Shown: positions 56,496 to 64,000 of the stretch, piece by piece | How the letters are laid out: each line of letters begins with the position of its first letter | Numbering within the stretch: position 1 is the first letter of the stretch | From: Aeromonas bivalvium | GTDB taxonomy: Bacteria > Pseudomonadota > Gammaproteobacteria > Enterobacterales > Aeromonadaceae | Direction of reading: 5' to 3' | NCBI RefSeq assembly: GCF_000819765.1 | Contig: NZ_CDBT01000010.1 | Coordinates: 126,453 to 190,452, forward strand | DNA: 64,000 nucleotides | Program-made: the position numbers and the translations under genes | The notes under the pieces: generated by a model | The model's database searches: none | Told to the model about the DNA's origin: nothing | Seen by the model: only the letters and a program-made list of their open reading frames with translations

Positions 56496-58376
56496 TTAGC
56501 TGTCGCGGCGCTTGCCACCGAACTTGCGATCCTTGTTGAAACCGCCTTCACGGCGATCCTTGTTGAAGGGGCGATCGCCGCCGGGACGACGGTCCTTGTT
56601 GAAGGGACGGTCATTGCGGTACGGACGCGGAGCCCCAGTGCTGCCACCGGCAGGCACTTCGGTGTAGCGGGTGATCTGCAGCGGACGCTGGCAGACCCGG
56701 GCCTTCTTGATCACTTCCAGCACGTCGGCAGTCATGCCCTTGGGCAGGTCGACGGTGGAGAAGTCATCGGCGATGTCGATGTTGCCGATGAAGCGGCTCT
56801 CGATGTTCGCCTCGTTGGCGATGGCACCGACGATCTGGCCCGGCTTGACGCCGTGATGGGCACCCACGTCGACGCGGTAGCGCTCCATCTCCACGTCCGG
56901 GTTGTCCTTGAGCGGACGCGGCTCCAGGGACGGCATGCGACGGGCCGGACGATCGCCACGGTCACCGAAGTCACGACCGCCACGGTCGTTGAAGTCACGA
57001 CGCTCGAAGCCACCGCGATCGTTGCCAGCGTTGAACACCGGATCCGGGATGGAGTCATCCAGCAGCAGCGGCTGATCGCCCTGTACCAGCTTGGCCAGTG
57101 CAGCAGCCAGCTCCAGCGGATCGGCAGAATCTTCTTCGATCAGCTCGTTCACCAGGTTGTGGTAGATCTCGAGCTCTTCACCCATCATGGTTTCGCGGAT
57201 GCGCTCCTTGAACTTGGCCAGACGGTGCTGGTTGATGTCCTCGGTGCTCGGCATCTTCATCGGCTCGATGGCCTGACGGGTGGCGTGCTCGATGGCGCGC
57301 AGCATGCGGCGCTCGCGCGGTGCCACGAACAGGATGGCTTCGCCCTTGCGACCGGCACGGCCGGTACGGCCGATACGGTGAACGTAGGATTCGGTGTCGT
57401 AGGGAATGTCGTAGTTCACCACGTGGGTGATGCGCTCGACGTCCAGACCGCGGGCGACCACGTCGGTGGCGATCAGGATGTCCAGCTGGCCCTGACGCAG
57501 CTTGTCAACGGTACGCTCACGCAGCTTCTGAGGAATGTCACCGTGCAGCGCTTCACAGGCGTGACCACGGGCGGCCAGTTTGCCTGCCAGCTCTTCGGCC
57601 GCGTTCTTGGTACGTACGAACACCAGAAGGGCTTCGTAGGATTCCACTTCCAGCAGACGGGTCATGGCGTCCAGCTTGTGCAGACCGGTCACCTGCCAGT
57701 AACGCTGGCGGATGGTGGTCGCTGTCGCAGTCTTGGAGGCAATTTTGATCTCTTTGGGCTGCTTCAGGTGCTTCTGGGCCACGCGGCGGATCTGCTCCGG
57801 CATGGTGGCGGAGAAGAGGGCAACCTGACGACCGGCCGGGCACTGATCCATGATCCAGTCCACGTCGTCGATGAAGCCCATGCGCAGCATTTCGTCCGCT
57901 TCGTCCAGCACCAGGGCTTTCAGACCGGAGAGATCCAGGTTCTTGCGACGGATCAGGTCCATCACGCGGCCCGGGGTACCCACGACAACCTGGGCACCGC
58001 GACGCAGGGCGCGGGTCTGGGTTTCGTAGGAGGCGCCGCCGTAGATGGGCAGCACGTGGAAATCGGGCATGTGGTGGGCATAGCGTTGGCACGCCTCGGC
58101 CACCTGCAGGGCCAGTTCGCGGGTCGGCGCCAGCACCAGGATCTGGGTGTTGCGGTTACCGGCTTCCAGACGAGACAACAGAGGCAAGGCAAAAGCAGCG
58201 GTCTTCCCTGTACCGGTTTGCGCCTGCCCCAGCAGATCGTGTCCCGCCATCAGGTGGGGAATTGCTGCGGCCTGGATGGGGGACGGGCGCTCATAGCCCA
58301 CGTCCTGCAGCGCTTTCAATACGGGCGCGGCCAGTCCAAGCTCACTAAAAAGGGGCAGTTGTTCGGTATCAGACAT
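56496..58376 (-). CDS. deaD: Cold-shock DEAD-box RNA helicase DeaD/CsdA
   Basis: 626 residues. Helicase motifs in order: AQTGTGKTAAF (I), PTRELALQV (Ia), VLDEADEML (II), FSATMP (III), ATDVVARGLDV (V), HRIGRTGRAGR (VI). Then a DbpA-type RNA-binding domain (RYRVDVGAHHGVKPGQIVGA in short) and an RGG/Asp-Arg-rich tail. It unwinds RNA in ribosome assembly and mRNA decay, mainly in the cold. Unlike in E. coli it is not next to nlpI, which lies 11 kb away. Confidence 0.96.
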   Translation of the reverse strand: MSDTEQLPLFSELGLAAPVLKALQDVGYERPSPIQAAAIPHLMAGHDLLGQAQTGTGKTAAFALPLLSRLEAGNRNTQILVLAPTRELALQVAEACQRYAHHMPDFHVLPIYGGASYETQTRALRRGAQVVVGTPGRVMDLIRRKNLDLSGLKALVLDEADEMLRMGFIDDVDWIMDQCPAGRQVALFSATMPEQIRRVAQKHLKQPKEIKIASKTATATTIRQRYWQVTGLHKLDAMTRLLEVESYEALLVFVRTKNAAEELAGKLAARGHACEALHGDIPQKLRERTVDKLRQGQLDILIATDVVARGLDVERITHVVNYDIPYDTESYVHRIGRTGRAGRKGEAILFVAPRERRMLRAIEHATRQAIEPMKMPSTEDINQHRLAKFKERIRETMMGEELEIYHNLVNELIEEDSADPLELAAALAKLVQGDQPLLLDDSIPDPVFNAGNDRGGFERRDFNDRGGRDFGDRGDRPARRMPSLEPRPLKDNPDVEMERYRVDVGAHHGVKPGQIVGAIANEANIESRFIGNIDIADDFSTVDLPKGMTADVLEVIKKARVCQRPLQITRYTEVPAGGSTGAPRPYRNDRPFNKDRRPGGDRPFNKDRREGGFNKDRKFGGKRRDS

Positions 58377-58432
58377 AGATTCTTCCAGATTAAGGCAGGC
58401 GGCTAAACACCGCGGAATAGCAAAAGGCGGCG

Positions 58433-58461
58433 ATTATAGCGCCACTTTGTTCTGCTGTCTT
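58433..58461 (-). promoter_or_regulatory. Candidate sigma70 promoter for deaD
   Basis: On the minus strand AAGACA (58456-58461), 17 bases, and a perfect TATAAT (58433-58438), about 57 bases before the deaD ATG. Consensus-based. Confidence 0.6.
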
Positions 58462-58568
58462 GAAAAATGTGATAGGTGTCTCAAGACGTTGGCAATTATA
58501 GAGGGATCTCGCGACTATGGCTTGCTTATTTTTCACTCATGGTGCGTGATGGCGAGTCGGGCAGCGCC

Positions 58569-59018
58569 TTAACCCTTGTCCCGCTTGTGTTTGAGCACCG
58601 CCATGGTGAGTCGGCTGGTACAGAGCAAACGGCTTCGTTCGTCTCTTATTTCTATCTGCCACACCTGGGTGGTCGCCCCCAGATGGAGCGGCGTGCAGCG
58701 CCCCGTCACCACCCCTTCCCGCTTGGCCCTCAGGTGGTTGGCATTGACTTCCAGCCCCACACAATAGCTCTCCTCCCCCACCGCCATGTTGGCCGCCAGC
58801 GATCCCAGCGTCTCCGCCAGCACCACGGAGGCGCCGCCGTGCAACATACCCAGCGGCTGATGGGTGCGGTGATCCACTGGCATGGTGGCCTCCAGCCAGT
58901 CGGGGCCAAAGGCGGTGTAGACGATATCGAGGTGGGCCATCAGGGTATTGCGGGAGCTGGCGTTGAGCCCCTCCAGGCTCATGGGCTTGCGCCAGATGGG
59001 GGCGTTTTCTTGATTCAT
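58569..59018 (-). CDS. ydiI: YdiI/MenI-like hotdog-fold thioesterase
   Basis: 149 residues. Hotdog thioesterase motif QPLGMLHGGASVVLAETLGS in short, with the catalytic Glu in AETLGS. E. coli YdiI (MenI) hydrolyses DHNA-CoA in menaquinone synthesis and acts on other acyl-CoAs; it also lies next to ydiJ. In this window a terminator separates it from the ydiJ unit. The in vivo substrate here is inferred. Confidence 0.88.
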   Translation of the reverse strand: MNQENAPIWRKPMSLEGLNASSRNTLMAHLDIVYTAFGPDWLEATMPVDHRTHQPLGMLHGGASVVLAETLGSLAANMAVGEESYCVGLEVNANHLRAKREGVVTGRCTPLHLGATTQVWQIEIRDERSRLLCTSRLTMAVLKHKRDKG

Positions 59019-59097
59019 GACGGAAAGACTCCTTCTTTGAACAATGGGTTATCAGGGGCCATGTCGCCTAAACAGCCGTGTCGGCGAGAAAGGTCGG

Positions 59098-59122
59098 AAA
59101 AAAGATGCCCACACCGGGCATC
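59098..59122 (-). terminator. Terminator of the ydiJ unit
   Basis: On the minus strand GATGCCC-GGTGT-GGGCATC is followed by TTTTTT, 27 bases after the stop of the GNAT-like gene. It separates that unit from ydiI. Confidence 0.8.
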
Positions 59123-59148
59123 CAGGGCATCTTGTCTTGGAGTGAGGC

Positions 59149-59637
59149 TCACCAGGGGTAGGTCACCCCGGGCCACTCCATCCAGGGGACATCACGCCCC
59201 GGCAGACGCGGCTCGGACCAGCGCCACACCTTGCCAAGCCAGGCGCGCAGCTCGACCTCCAGCTCGGCATCCGTGATGGGGGCCTCGGCCTGTTTCCAGA
59301 AGAAGAGCTCCACCTCCACCTCCGGCAGCACCGAAGGGTAGAGGTAGACGCCGCCCCAGAATTCGGGCTCCCTGTCCGGACTCCAGAGGCCATAGGCAAA
59401 GGAGCGCTTGGCCAGAAACTCGGAGCGCTGCCACGCCAGATCGTCCTCGTGCTGGCTCAGACTGAAACTATTGGAGGGCCAGAGGTCATCAGGGCGAAAC
59501 AGCTGATGGAGCTGTTCGCGCTCGCGCAGCATGGCGACGAACTCCACCACCGCCTGACTCGGGCTGGCAGGCAGCAGCAGAAAGTGCGGGTGCCGATAGG
59601 CCTTTGGCACCCGAAATCCCTTGGGGAAACGCAGCAT
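59149..59637 (-). CDS. Unknown protein, possibly GNAT-like, coupled to ydiJ
   Basis: 162 residues from the ATG at 59635-59637, which overlaps the ydiJ stop by one base (TGATG). The middle, KRSFAYGLWSPDREPEFWGG followed by VYLYPS, recalls beta strands 3-4 of GNAT acetyltransferases, but the usual acetyl-CoA loop (Q/RxxGxG/A) is not evident. The C-terminus is Trp-rich (KVWRWSEP, VPWMEWPGVTYPW). Tight coupling to ydiJ suggests related work. A GNAT link is a guess; unknown is the safe call. Confidence 0.7.
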   Translation of the reverse strand: MLRFPKGFRVPKAYRHPHFLLLPASPSQAVVEFVAMLREREQLHQLFRPDDLWPSNSFSLSQHEDDLAWQRSEFLAKRSFAYGLWSPDREPEFWGGVYLYPSVLPEVEVELFFWKQAEAPITDAELEVELRAWLGKVWRWSEPRLPGRDVPWMEWPGVTYPW

Positions 59638-62600
59638 CAGAGCAGTTCCAGCAGGGCCTGCAGCGGGTGCTTGAGCTTCTCCCCCTCCATCCGCTTGACC
59701 TGGCTGCGACACGAATAGCCGGTGGCCAGGCAACGATCTTTGGGCAGGCGTGCAAGGGGCTCGGCCCAGCTTAAGGAGTAGATACCCCTGGAGTTCTCCA
59801 CCTGCTTGGCATCGTGGCCATAGGTGCCCGCCATGCCGCAGCAGCCCACCGACACCGGCTGCAAACGCGCACCGAAGCGGCCGAACAGGGTGCTCCAGTC
59901 GCCGTGGGTAGTGGGTTTGGCGGTCTTCTCGGTGCAATGGGCAAACAGATACCAGGACTCTGCCTCGGCCTGCTCGACGGTGTCCCCCCTGGGGGCCGGC
60001 AGCGTTTCTGCTGGTACAGAGAGCAGCCACTCCTGGGGCAGCAGCACCTGGAAATCGCCGCGGGCGGGGCCGAGCGCCTTCACGTACTCGTCCCGGTAAC
60101 AGAGCACCAGGGAGGGATCGACCCCCACCATGGGGATGCCGAGCGCCGCCACCTTGTTGAGGAACTGGGCGCTGCTGGCGGCGGTGCGGGCGAAGGCGCG
60201 CAGGAAGCCCTTCACGTGCTGGGGCTTGCCGTTGGGTTTGAACGGCAGCAGGTAGGGCTGATAGCCCAGCTTGCTGGCCAGTTTCACCAGATCCCGCACC
60301 ACGGGGGCGTCGTAGTAGCTGGTGAAGGGATCCTGCACGATGAGCACCACTTTTTTACGCTGCTCTGGGCTCATGGCCTCCAGGCCCGGCAGATCGAAAT
60401 AGCGGGCGCGGTGGTCCCGCAGCTCCTCGGCCAGGGTCGGCACTGAGAGCAGCGGCACATCCACCATGCCGATGCTCTTCTCGGTCGCCTTCTGAGCCCA
60501 CTCTTTCTCCAGGAAGAAGTTGACCAGCTTGGGGGCCTTGGCCAGCAAGGGGGTATAGCTTTCCACCGTGCCGACGAAGTAATCCTTGGGACCGCGCAGA
60601 TAGCGGCTGTGATAGAGCTGCATGAAACGGGCACGGAAGGTGGGTACATCCACCTTGATGGGGCACTGGCTGGTGCACGCCTTGCACGCGAGGCACCCTT
60701 CCATCGCCTCCATCACCTCGTGGGAGAAGTCATACTCGCCCCGGGCGCGGGCCAGGGTGTTGCGGAACTTGTCGACTATCTGCTTGAAGCGCAGACCGCC
60801 GCTTTGCAGCGCCACCTCTTCGGCAAGGGGATCGAAGCCCTGCTCCGACAACTGGCGCAGCCATTCGCGCATCAGGCCGGCCCGCCCCTTGGGGGAGTGG
60901 CGGCGATCGCGACTGATCTTGACCGAGGGACACATGGGGGAGTCGGTCTCGAAGGTGAAACACAGACCGTTACCGTTGCAATCCAGCGCCCGGGTGTAGC
61001 TCTCGCGCACCGCAATCGGGATCTGGCGGTCAAACTTGCCGCGCTTGGGCCCGTCCACCGACACCAGTTCGGCGCCGCTGCCGTAAGGCATGCAGATCTT
61101 GCCCGGGTTGATGCGATTGCCCGGATCGAACGCCCCCTTGACCCGCTGCAGCTCTTCCCACAATTCGCCAAAAAAAGCGGGGCTGTATTCGGAGCGAAAG
61201 CCCTTGCCGTGCTCCCCCCACATCAGGCCACCGTATTTGGCGGTCAGCGCCACCACCTGATCCGAGATGCGACGCAGCAGCACCTCCTGCTCGGGGTCGC
61301 ACAGATCGAGTGCCGGGCGCACGTGCAGCACCCCGGCATCGACGTGGCCGAACATGCCGTAGTCGAGGCCGTGGCCGTCCAGCAGGGCGCGAAACTCCAT
61401 GATAAAGTCCGCGAGTGACTCAGGCGGCACGGCGGTGTCTTCGGTAAAGGCCACCGGCTTCTTGCGCCCCTCGGCGTTGCCGAGCAGCCCCACCGACTTC
61501 TTGCGCATGCCATAGATGGTCTCGATGCTCGGCAGGTGGTCGCACACCTGGTAGCCGATGATCCCCGCCTCGCCCCTCGCCAGCAGGCCGTCGATGCGCC
61601 GGCACAGCTCGGTCACCTTGGCCTTGTGCTCAGCCTCGTCGGTGTCGGCAAACTCGACGATGTTGAGCCCCTGCAGATCCTTGCCCGGCACATCCTGGAT
61701 GAGATCCTTCACCGAGTGCCAGATGATGTCGGCGCGGGCAAGCCCCAGCACCCGGGAGTCCACCGTCTCCACCGACAGGGCGTGGGCCTGTACCATAAAG
61801 GGGGCATTGCGCAAGGCGGAGGGGAAGCTGTCGTACTTGACGTTGACCAGGGTGCGGTAGCGCGGGATGGGGGTGATGTTGAGGCGAGCCTCGGTGATGA
61901 AGCCCAAAGAGCCTTCCGAGCCGCACAGCACCCGGCTCACGTCCAGGGTGTCGTTCTCTGGAATATAGAGGTGCTTGAGATCGTAACCGGTCAAAAAGCG
62001 GTTGAGCTTGGGGAAGGTGGCCTCTATGTCGGCGCGCCTCTCCTTGCCGATGCGATAGAGGGTGCGGTAGATCTCCCCTTCCCGACTATCGAGGGCCAGC
62101 TTGTCCGCCAGCCGCTGGCCGGTCACCGGCTCGGTCGCCATGATGTCGCCGTTCTCCAGCACAGCCTTGAGCCCCAGCACGTGATCCGAGGTCTTGCCGT
62201 ACACCAGAGATCCCTGCCCGGAGGCGTCTGTGTTGACCATGCCGCCCAGGGTGGCGCGGTTGGAGGTGGAGAGATCCGGCGAGAAGAAGTAGCCGTGAGG
62301 TTTGAGGTAGGCGTTGAGCTGATCCTTCACCACCCCGGCCTGGGCCCGCACCCAACCCTCTTCCAGATTAATTTCCATGATCTGGTTCATATGGCGGGAG
62401 AGATCGACGATAATGCCGCCGCCCAAGGATTGACCATTGGTGCCGGTACCGCCGCCGCGAGGGAAGAAACTCAAGGTCGCGTACTCGGGCCCCTGGGCCA
62501 GCTTGAGCATCACCGCTATGTCATCCGCGCTGCGCGGATAGAGAACCGCCTGAGGTACGACCTGATAGACGCTGTTATCCGTCGCCATCGCCAACCGGCT

Positions 62601-62708
62601 TGCATAAGACTTTTCGATATCACCACGAAATGCTGATCGCGCCAGCAACTCAAGAAACTGCAGGGTTGTAGGTGACAAACTGTCCTGGTAATCGAGTCTC
62701 GGGATCAT
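59637..62708 (-). CDS. ydiJ: YdiJ-type FAD/[4Fe-4S] 2-hydroxyacid dehydrogenase
   Basis: 1023 residues from the ATG at 62706-62708 with AAGGA upstream. FAD-binding PCMH domain (FFPRGGGTGTNGQSLGGG; TSNRATLGGMVNTDASGQGS in short), FAD-oxidase C-terminal domain (GHVDAGVLHVRP), then a ferredoxin-type region (CLACKACTSQCPIKVD) and a CCG-type C-terminal part (VGCCGMAGTYGHD). E. coli YdiJ oxidises D-2-hydroxyglutarate. Very close to it over the full length. The next gene starts inside its stop codon. Confidence 0.94.
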   Translation of the reverse strand: MIPRLDYQDSLSPTTLQFLELLARSAFRGDIEKSYASRLAMATDNSVYQVVPQAVLYPRSADDIAVMLKLAQGPEYATLSFFPRGGGTGTNGQSLGGGIIVDLSRHMNQIMEINLEEGWVRAQAGVVKDQLNAYLKPHGYFFSPDLSTSNRATLGGMVNTDASGQGSLVYGKTSDHVLGLKAVLENGDIMATEPVTGQRLADKLALDSREGEIYRTLYRIGKERRADIEATFPKLNRFLTGYDLKHLYIPENDTLDVSRVLCGSEGSLGFITEARLNITPIPRYRTLVNVKYDSFPSALRNAPFMVQAHALSVETVDSRVLGLARADIIWHSVKDLIQDVPGKDLQGLNIVEFADTDEAEHKAKVTELCRRIDGLLARGEAGIIGYQVCDHLPSIETIYGMRKKSVGLLGNAEGRKKPVAFTEDTAVPPESLADFIMEFRALLDGHGLDYGMFGHVDAGVLHVRPALDLCDPEQEVLLRRISDQVVALTAKYGGLMWGEHGKGFRSEYSPAFFGELWEELQRVKGAFDPGNRINPGKICMPYGSGAELVSVDGPKRGKFDRQIPIAVRESYTRALDCNGNGLCFTFETDSPMCPSVKISRDRRHSPKGRAGLMREWLRQLSEQGFDPLAEEVALQSGGLRFKQIVDKFRNTLARARGEYDFSHEVMEAMEGCLACKACTSQCPIKVDVPTFRARFMQLYHSRYLRGPKDYFVGTVESYTPLLAKAPKLVNFFLEKEWAQKATEKSIGMVDVPLLSVPTLAEELRDHRARYFDLPGLEAMSPEQRKKVVLIVQDPFTSYYDAPVVRDLVKLASKLGYQPYLLPFKPNGKPQHVKGFLRAFARTAASSAQFLNKVAALGIPMVGVDPSLVLCYRDEYVKALGPARGDFQVLLPQEWLLSVPAETLPAPRGDTVEQAEAESWYLFAHCTEKTAKPTTHGDWSTLFGRFGARLQPVSVGCCGMAGTYGHDAKQVENSRGIYSLSWAEPLARLPKDRCLATGYSCRSQVKRMEGEKLKHPLQALLELL

Positions 62709-62877
62709 GAATCCTTGTTCCCATCCTTTGCTTGATGCCGGCATTCCGGCGACAACGACTGTTCGGGGCTGCCTCTTTGCGGGTGTCCGAACCAGTCCGC
62801 TCACATGTGAGCGGGCAGTATATCAGCTAGAAAACCGCTTGCGCGTTCAATCTTCACCATTTGAAAGGAGGACTTTT

Positions 62878-63296
62878 ATGGCTCATTACAGCCATGTTAT
62901 CAGTACGCTGGTTCGCACCGAGAAACAGGCGCTGACCCTGTCGCTGTTTGGTTGCATCACCTTTGCCATCTTCGGCATCGGCTATGGCCTCTTCGTCGGA
63001 TCCAACGCCATCATGCTCGATGGCATCTTCACCCTGTTCAGCATGGGCATGACGGGCCTGGGGCTCATCACCGCCTACCTGGTCACCCGCCCTTCCGATA
63101 CCCGTTTTCAATACGGCTACGCCCACTTCGAACCCATCGCCAACGTCATCAACGGCGCCATCATACTGCTGCTCTGCCTCGGCGCCCTCTATGGCGGCAT
63201 CACCTCCCTGCTCGAAGGGGGACGGGAGATAGACCTCGGCCACGCCCTCATCTATGCCGCCGTCTGCACCTTCTTTTGCGGCCTCATCTATCTCAT
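62878..63296 (+). pseudogene. Cation diffusion facilitator gene, truncated by an IS element
   Basis: An ATG at 62878 with AAAGGAGGAC upstream opens a CDF-type transporter: segment 1 (LTLSLFGCITFAIFGIGYGLF in short), the metal-site-like AIMLDGIFTLFSMGMTG in segment 2, GYAHFEPIANVINGAI and so on. After about 139 codons the frame runs into an IS right end at 63297 and stops at 63336, so the last 13 residues are IS-encoded. About half a normal CDF protein (near 300 residues) is missing. The remainder should lie beyond the IS outside the window. Confidence 0.88.
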
Positions 63297-64000
63297 TGGA
63301 TTTGACCCCATAGGTCCAGACACTTTTCCCGCTTAGGGTTGTGATACCCGACTGCGCAGAAATTCCCGTGGTGAACGGTATCCCAAGGCGCTGTGCGGGT
63401 GGTGCTCGTTATAATGCTCAAACGCGATAGCCAAATTGCCTACCGCTGTTCGGCTATCCGGTTTTGGCATCATCTCGATATAGTCTCGCTTCATCGTCTT
63501 CACGAAGCTCTCCGCTATACCGTTACTCTGTGGGCTTCTCACTGCTGTCGTTCTGGGCTCCAACCCGATTTCTCGTGCAAACGCGCGGGTCTCATGGGCT
63601 CGATACGCCGAGCCATTATCAGTCAGCCACTCCACCGGTGATGCCGGCAACGAATCCCCAAAGCGATGTTCGACAGACCTCAGCATGACATCTTGCACAG
63701 TGTCACTATCGTAACCCCCAGTACTGGCCGCCCAGTCCAACGCTTCCCTATCGCAGCAATCCATGGCGAACGTGACACGTAGTTTTTCACCGTTATCGCA
63801 GCGAAACTCGAAGCCATCTGAGCACCACCGTCGATTGCTCTCCTTGACGGCAACACGCCCCTTATGTGCCTGCTGGGCCAATGGTGCAGCTGGTTTTCTT
63901 TCCAGCAGCAAGCCATGTTCGCGCATGACGCGATATACCCGCTTAGCGTTTACCACAGGTTGTTCTGTTGCCTCAGACTGACGCCGTAACAGCGCCCAGA
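63297..64000 (-). mobile_element. IS3-family (IS2 group) insertion sequence, partial
   Basis: The right terminal repeat begins TGGATTTGACCCCATAGGTC at 63297, resembling the IS2 right end (TGGATTTGCCCC...CCAGACA). The element extends past the window with its OrfB on the minus strand. The left end, OrfA and any target duplication are outside. It interrupts the CDF gene. Confidence 0.88.
63333..64000 (-). CDS. IS2-group transposase OrfB (partial, 5' end outside)
   Basis: About 222 codons are visible, open to the window edge. The rve/DDE core is complete: Asp in [10 protein letters not shown], Asp in [13 protein letters not shown] and Glu in [16 protein letters not shown], ending with [15 protein letters not shown]. 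Matches IS2 OrfB closely along its length ([19 protein letters not shown]). In this family OrfB is made by frameshift from OrfA. No internal stop, so the copy may be active. Confidence 0.92.
   Translation of the reverse strand, partial: WALLRRQSEATEQPVVNAKRVYRVMREHGLLLERKPAAPLAQQAHKGRVAVKESNRRWCSDGFEFRCDNGEKLRVTFAMDCCDREALDWAASTGGYDSDTVQDVMLRSVEHRFGDSLPASPVEWLTDNGSAYRAHETRAFAREIGLEPRTTAVRSPQSNGIAESFVKTMKRDYIEMMPKPDSRTAVGNLAIAFEHYNEHHPHSALGYRSPREFLRSRVSQP

Overview
The window is a 64 kb piece of a GC-rich gammaproteobacterial chromosome, most likely Aeromonas. Gene order is close to that of E. coli, Vibrio and Aeromonas in several blocks. The strongest genus marker is a subtilisin/kexin-like exoprotease followed by a small exported protein. 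That pair matches the Aeromonas sobria ASP/ORF2 pair, including the spacing of the catalytic residues. The genus is inferred; no 16S rRNA, tRNA or CRISPR array was seen.

Layout. (1) 1-8338, minus strand: dedD (cut by the window start), folC, accD, truA, fimV/hubP-like, asd and pdxB. This is the E. coli pdxB-usg-truA-accD-folC-dedD order without dedA. (2) 8703-15848, mixed accessory genes: a PgpB-like PAP2 phosphatase, a MetQ/NlpA-like binding protein, a VOC protein, an isochorismatase-fold hydrolase, modF, then the exoprotease and its ORF2-type partner. (3) 16096-21847: ppsA divergent from its regulator ppsR, a small membrane protein, and an AroP/PheP-type permease. (4) 21957-31736, minus: yfgJ, der, bamB, yfgM, hisS, ispG, rodZ, pilW, rlmN, ndk. 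(5) 32061-40971, minus: two tandem pepB aminopeptidase genes joined by a 32-codon ORF, then the isc operon (fdx, hscA, hscB, iscA, iscU, iscS, iscR) and trmJ. Two adjacent IscR type-1 sites precede iscR, and iscX is missing from its usual place. (6) 41126-45556: an unknown membrane protein; ubiT divergent from ubiU-ubiV (oxygen-independent ubiquinone synthesis); nlpI; a rhodanese. (7) 45718-51255, minus: secF, secD, yajC, tgt, queA. (8) 51485-54839, plus: a CBS protein, a strong sRNA candidate with a perfect CRP site inside its promoter, ahpC and ahpF. (9) 55059-62708, minus: an MFS transporter, deaD, ydiI, a GNAT-like unknown and ydiJ. (10) 62878-64000: a cation-efflux gene broken by an IS2-group (IS3 family) element that runs off the window.

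Working together: the isc genes build Fe-S clusters, and several products here need such clusters (IscR, ferredoxin, IspG, RlmN, UbiU, UbiV, YdiJ). RodZ, PilW, FimV, BamB, YfgM, SecDF/YajC and NlpI act in the cell envelope. PpsA/PpsR and the CRP-marked sRNA candidate point to carbon-status control, and AhpC/AhpF remove peroxides.

Most worth following up: the sRNA candidate at about 52098-52236; the ORF that exactly tiles the gap between the pepB copies; the class-II-spaced FNR-like sites between ubiT and ubiU; the Fur-like box ahead of the exoprotease; and the ydiJ partner at 59149-59637.
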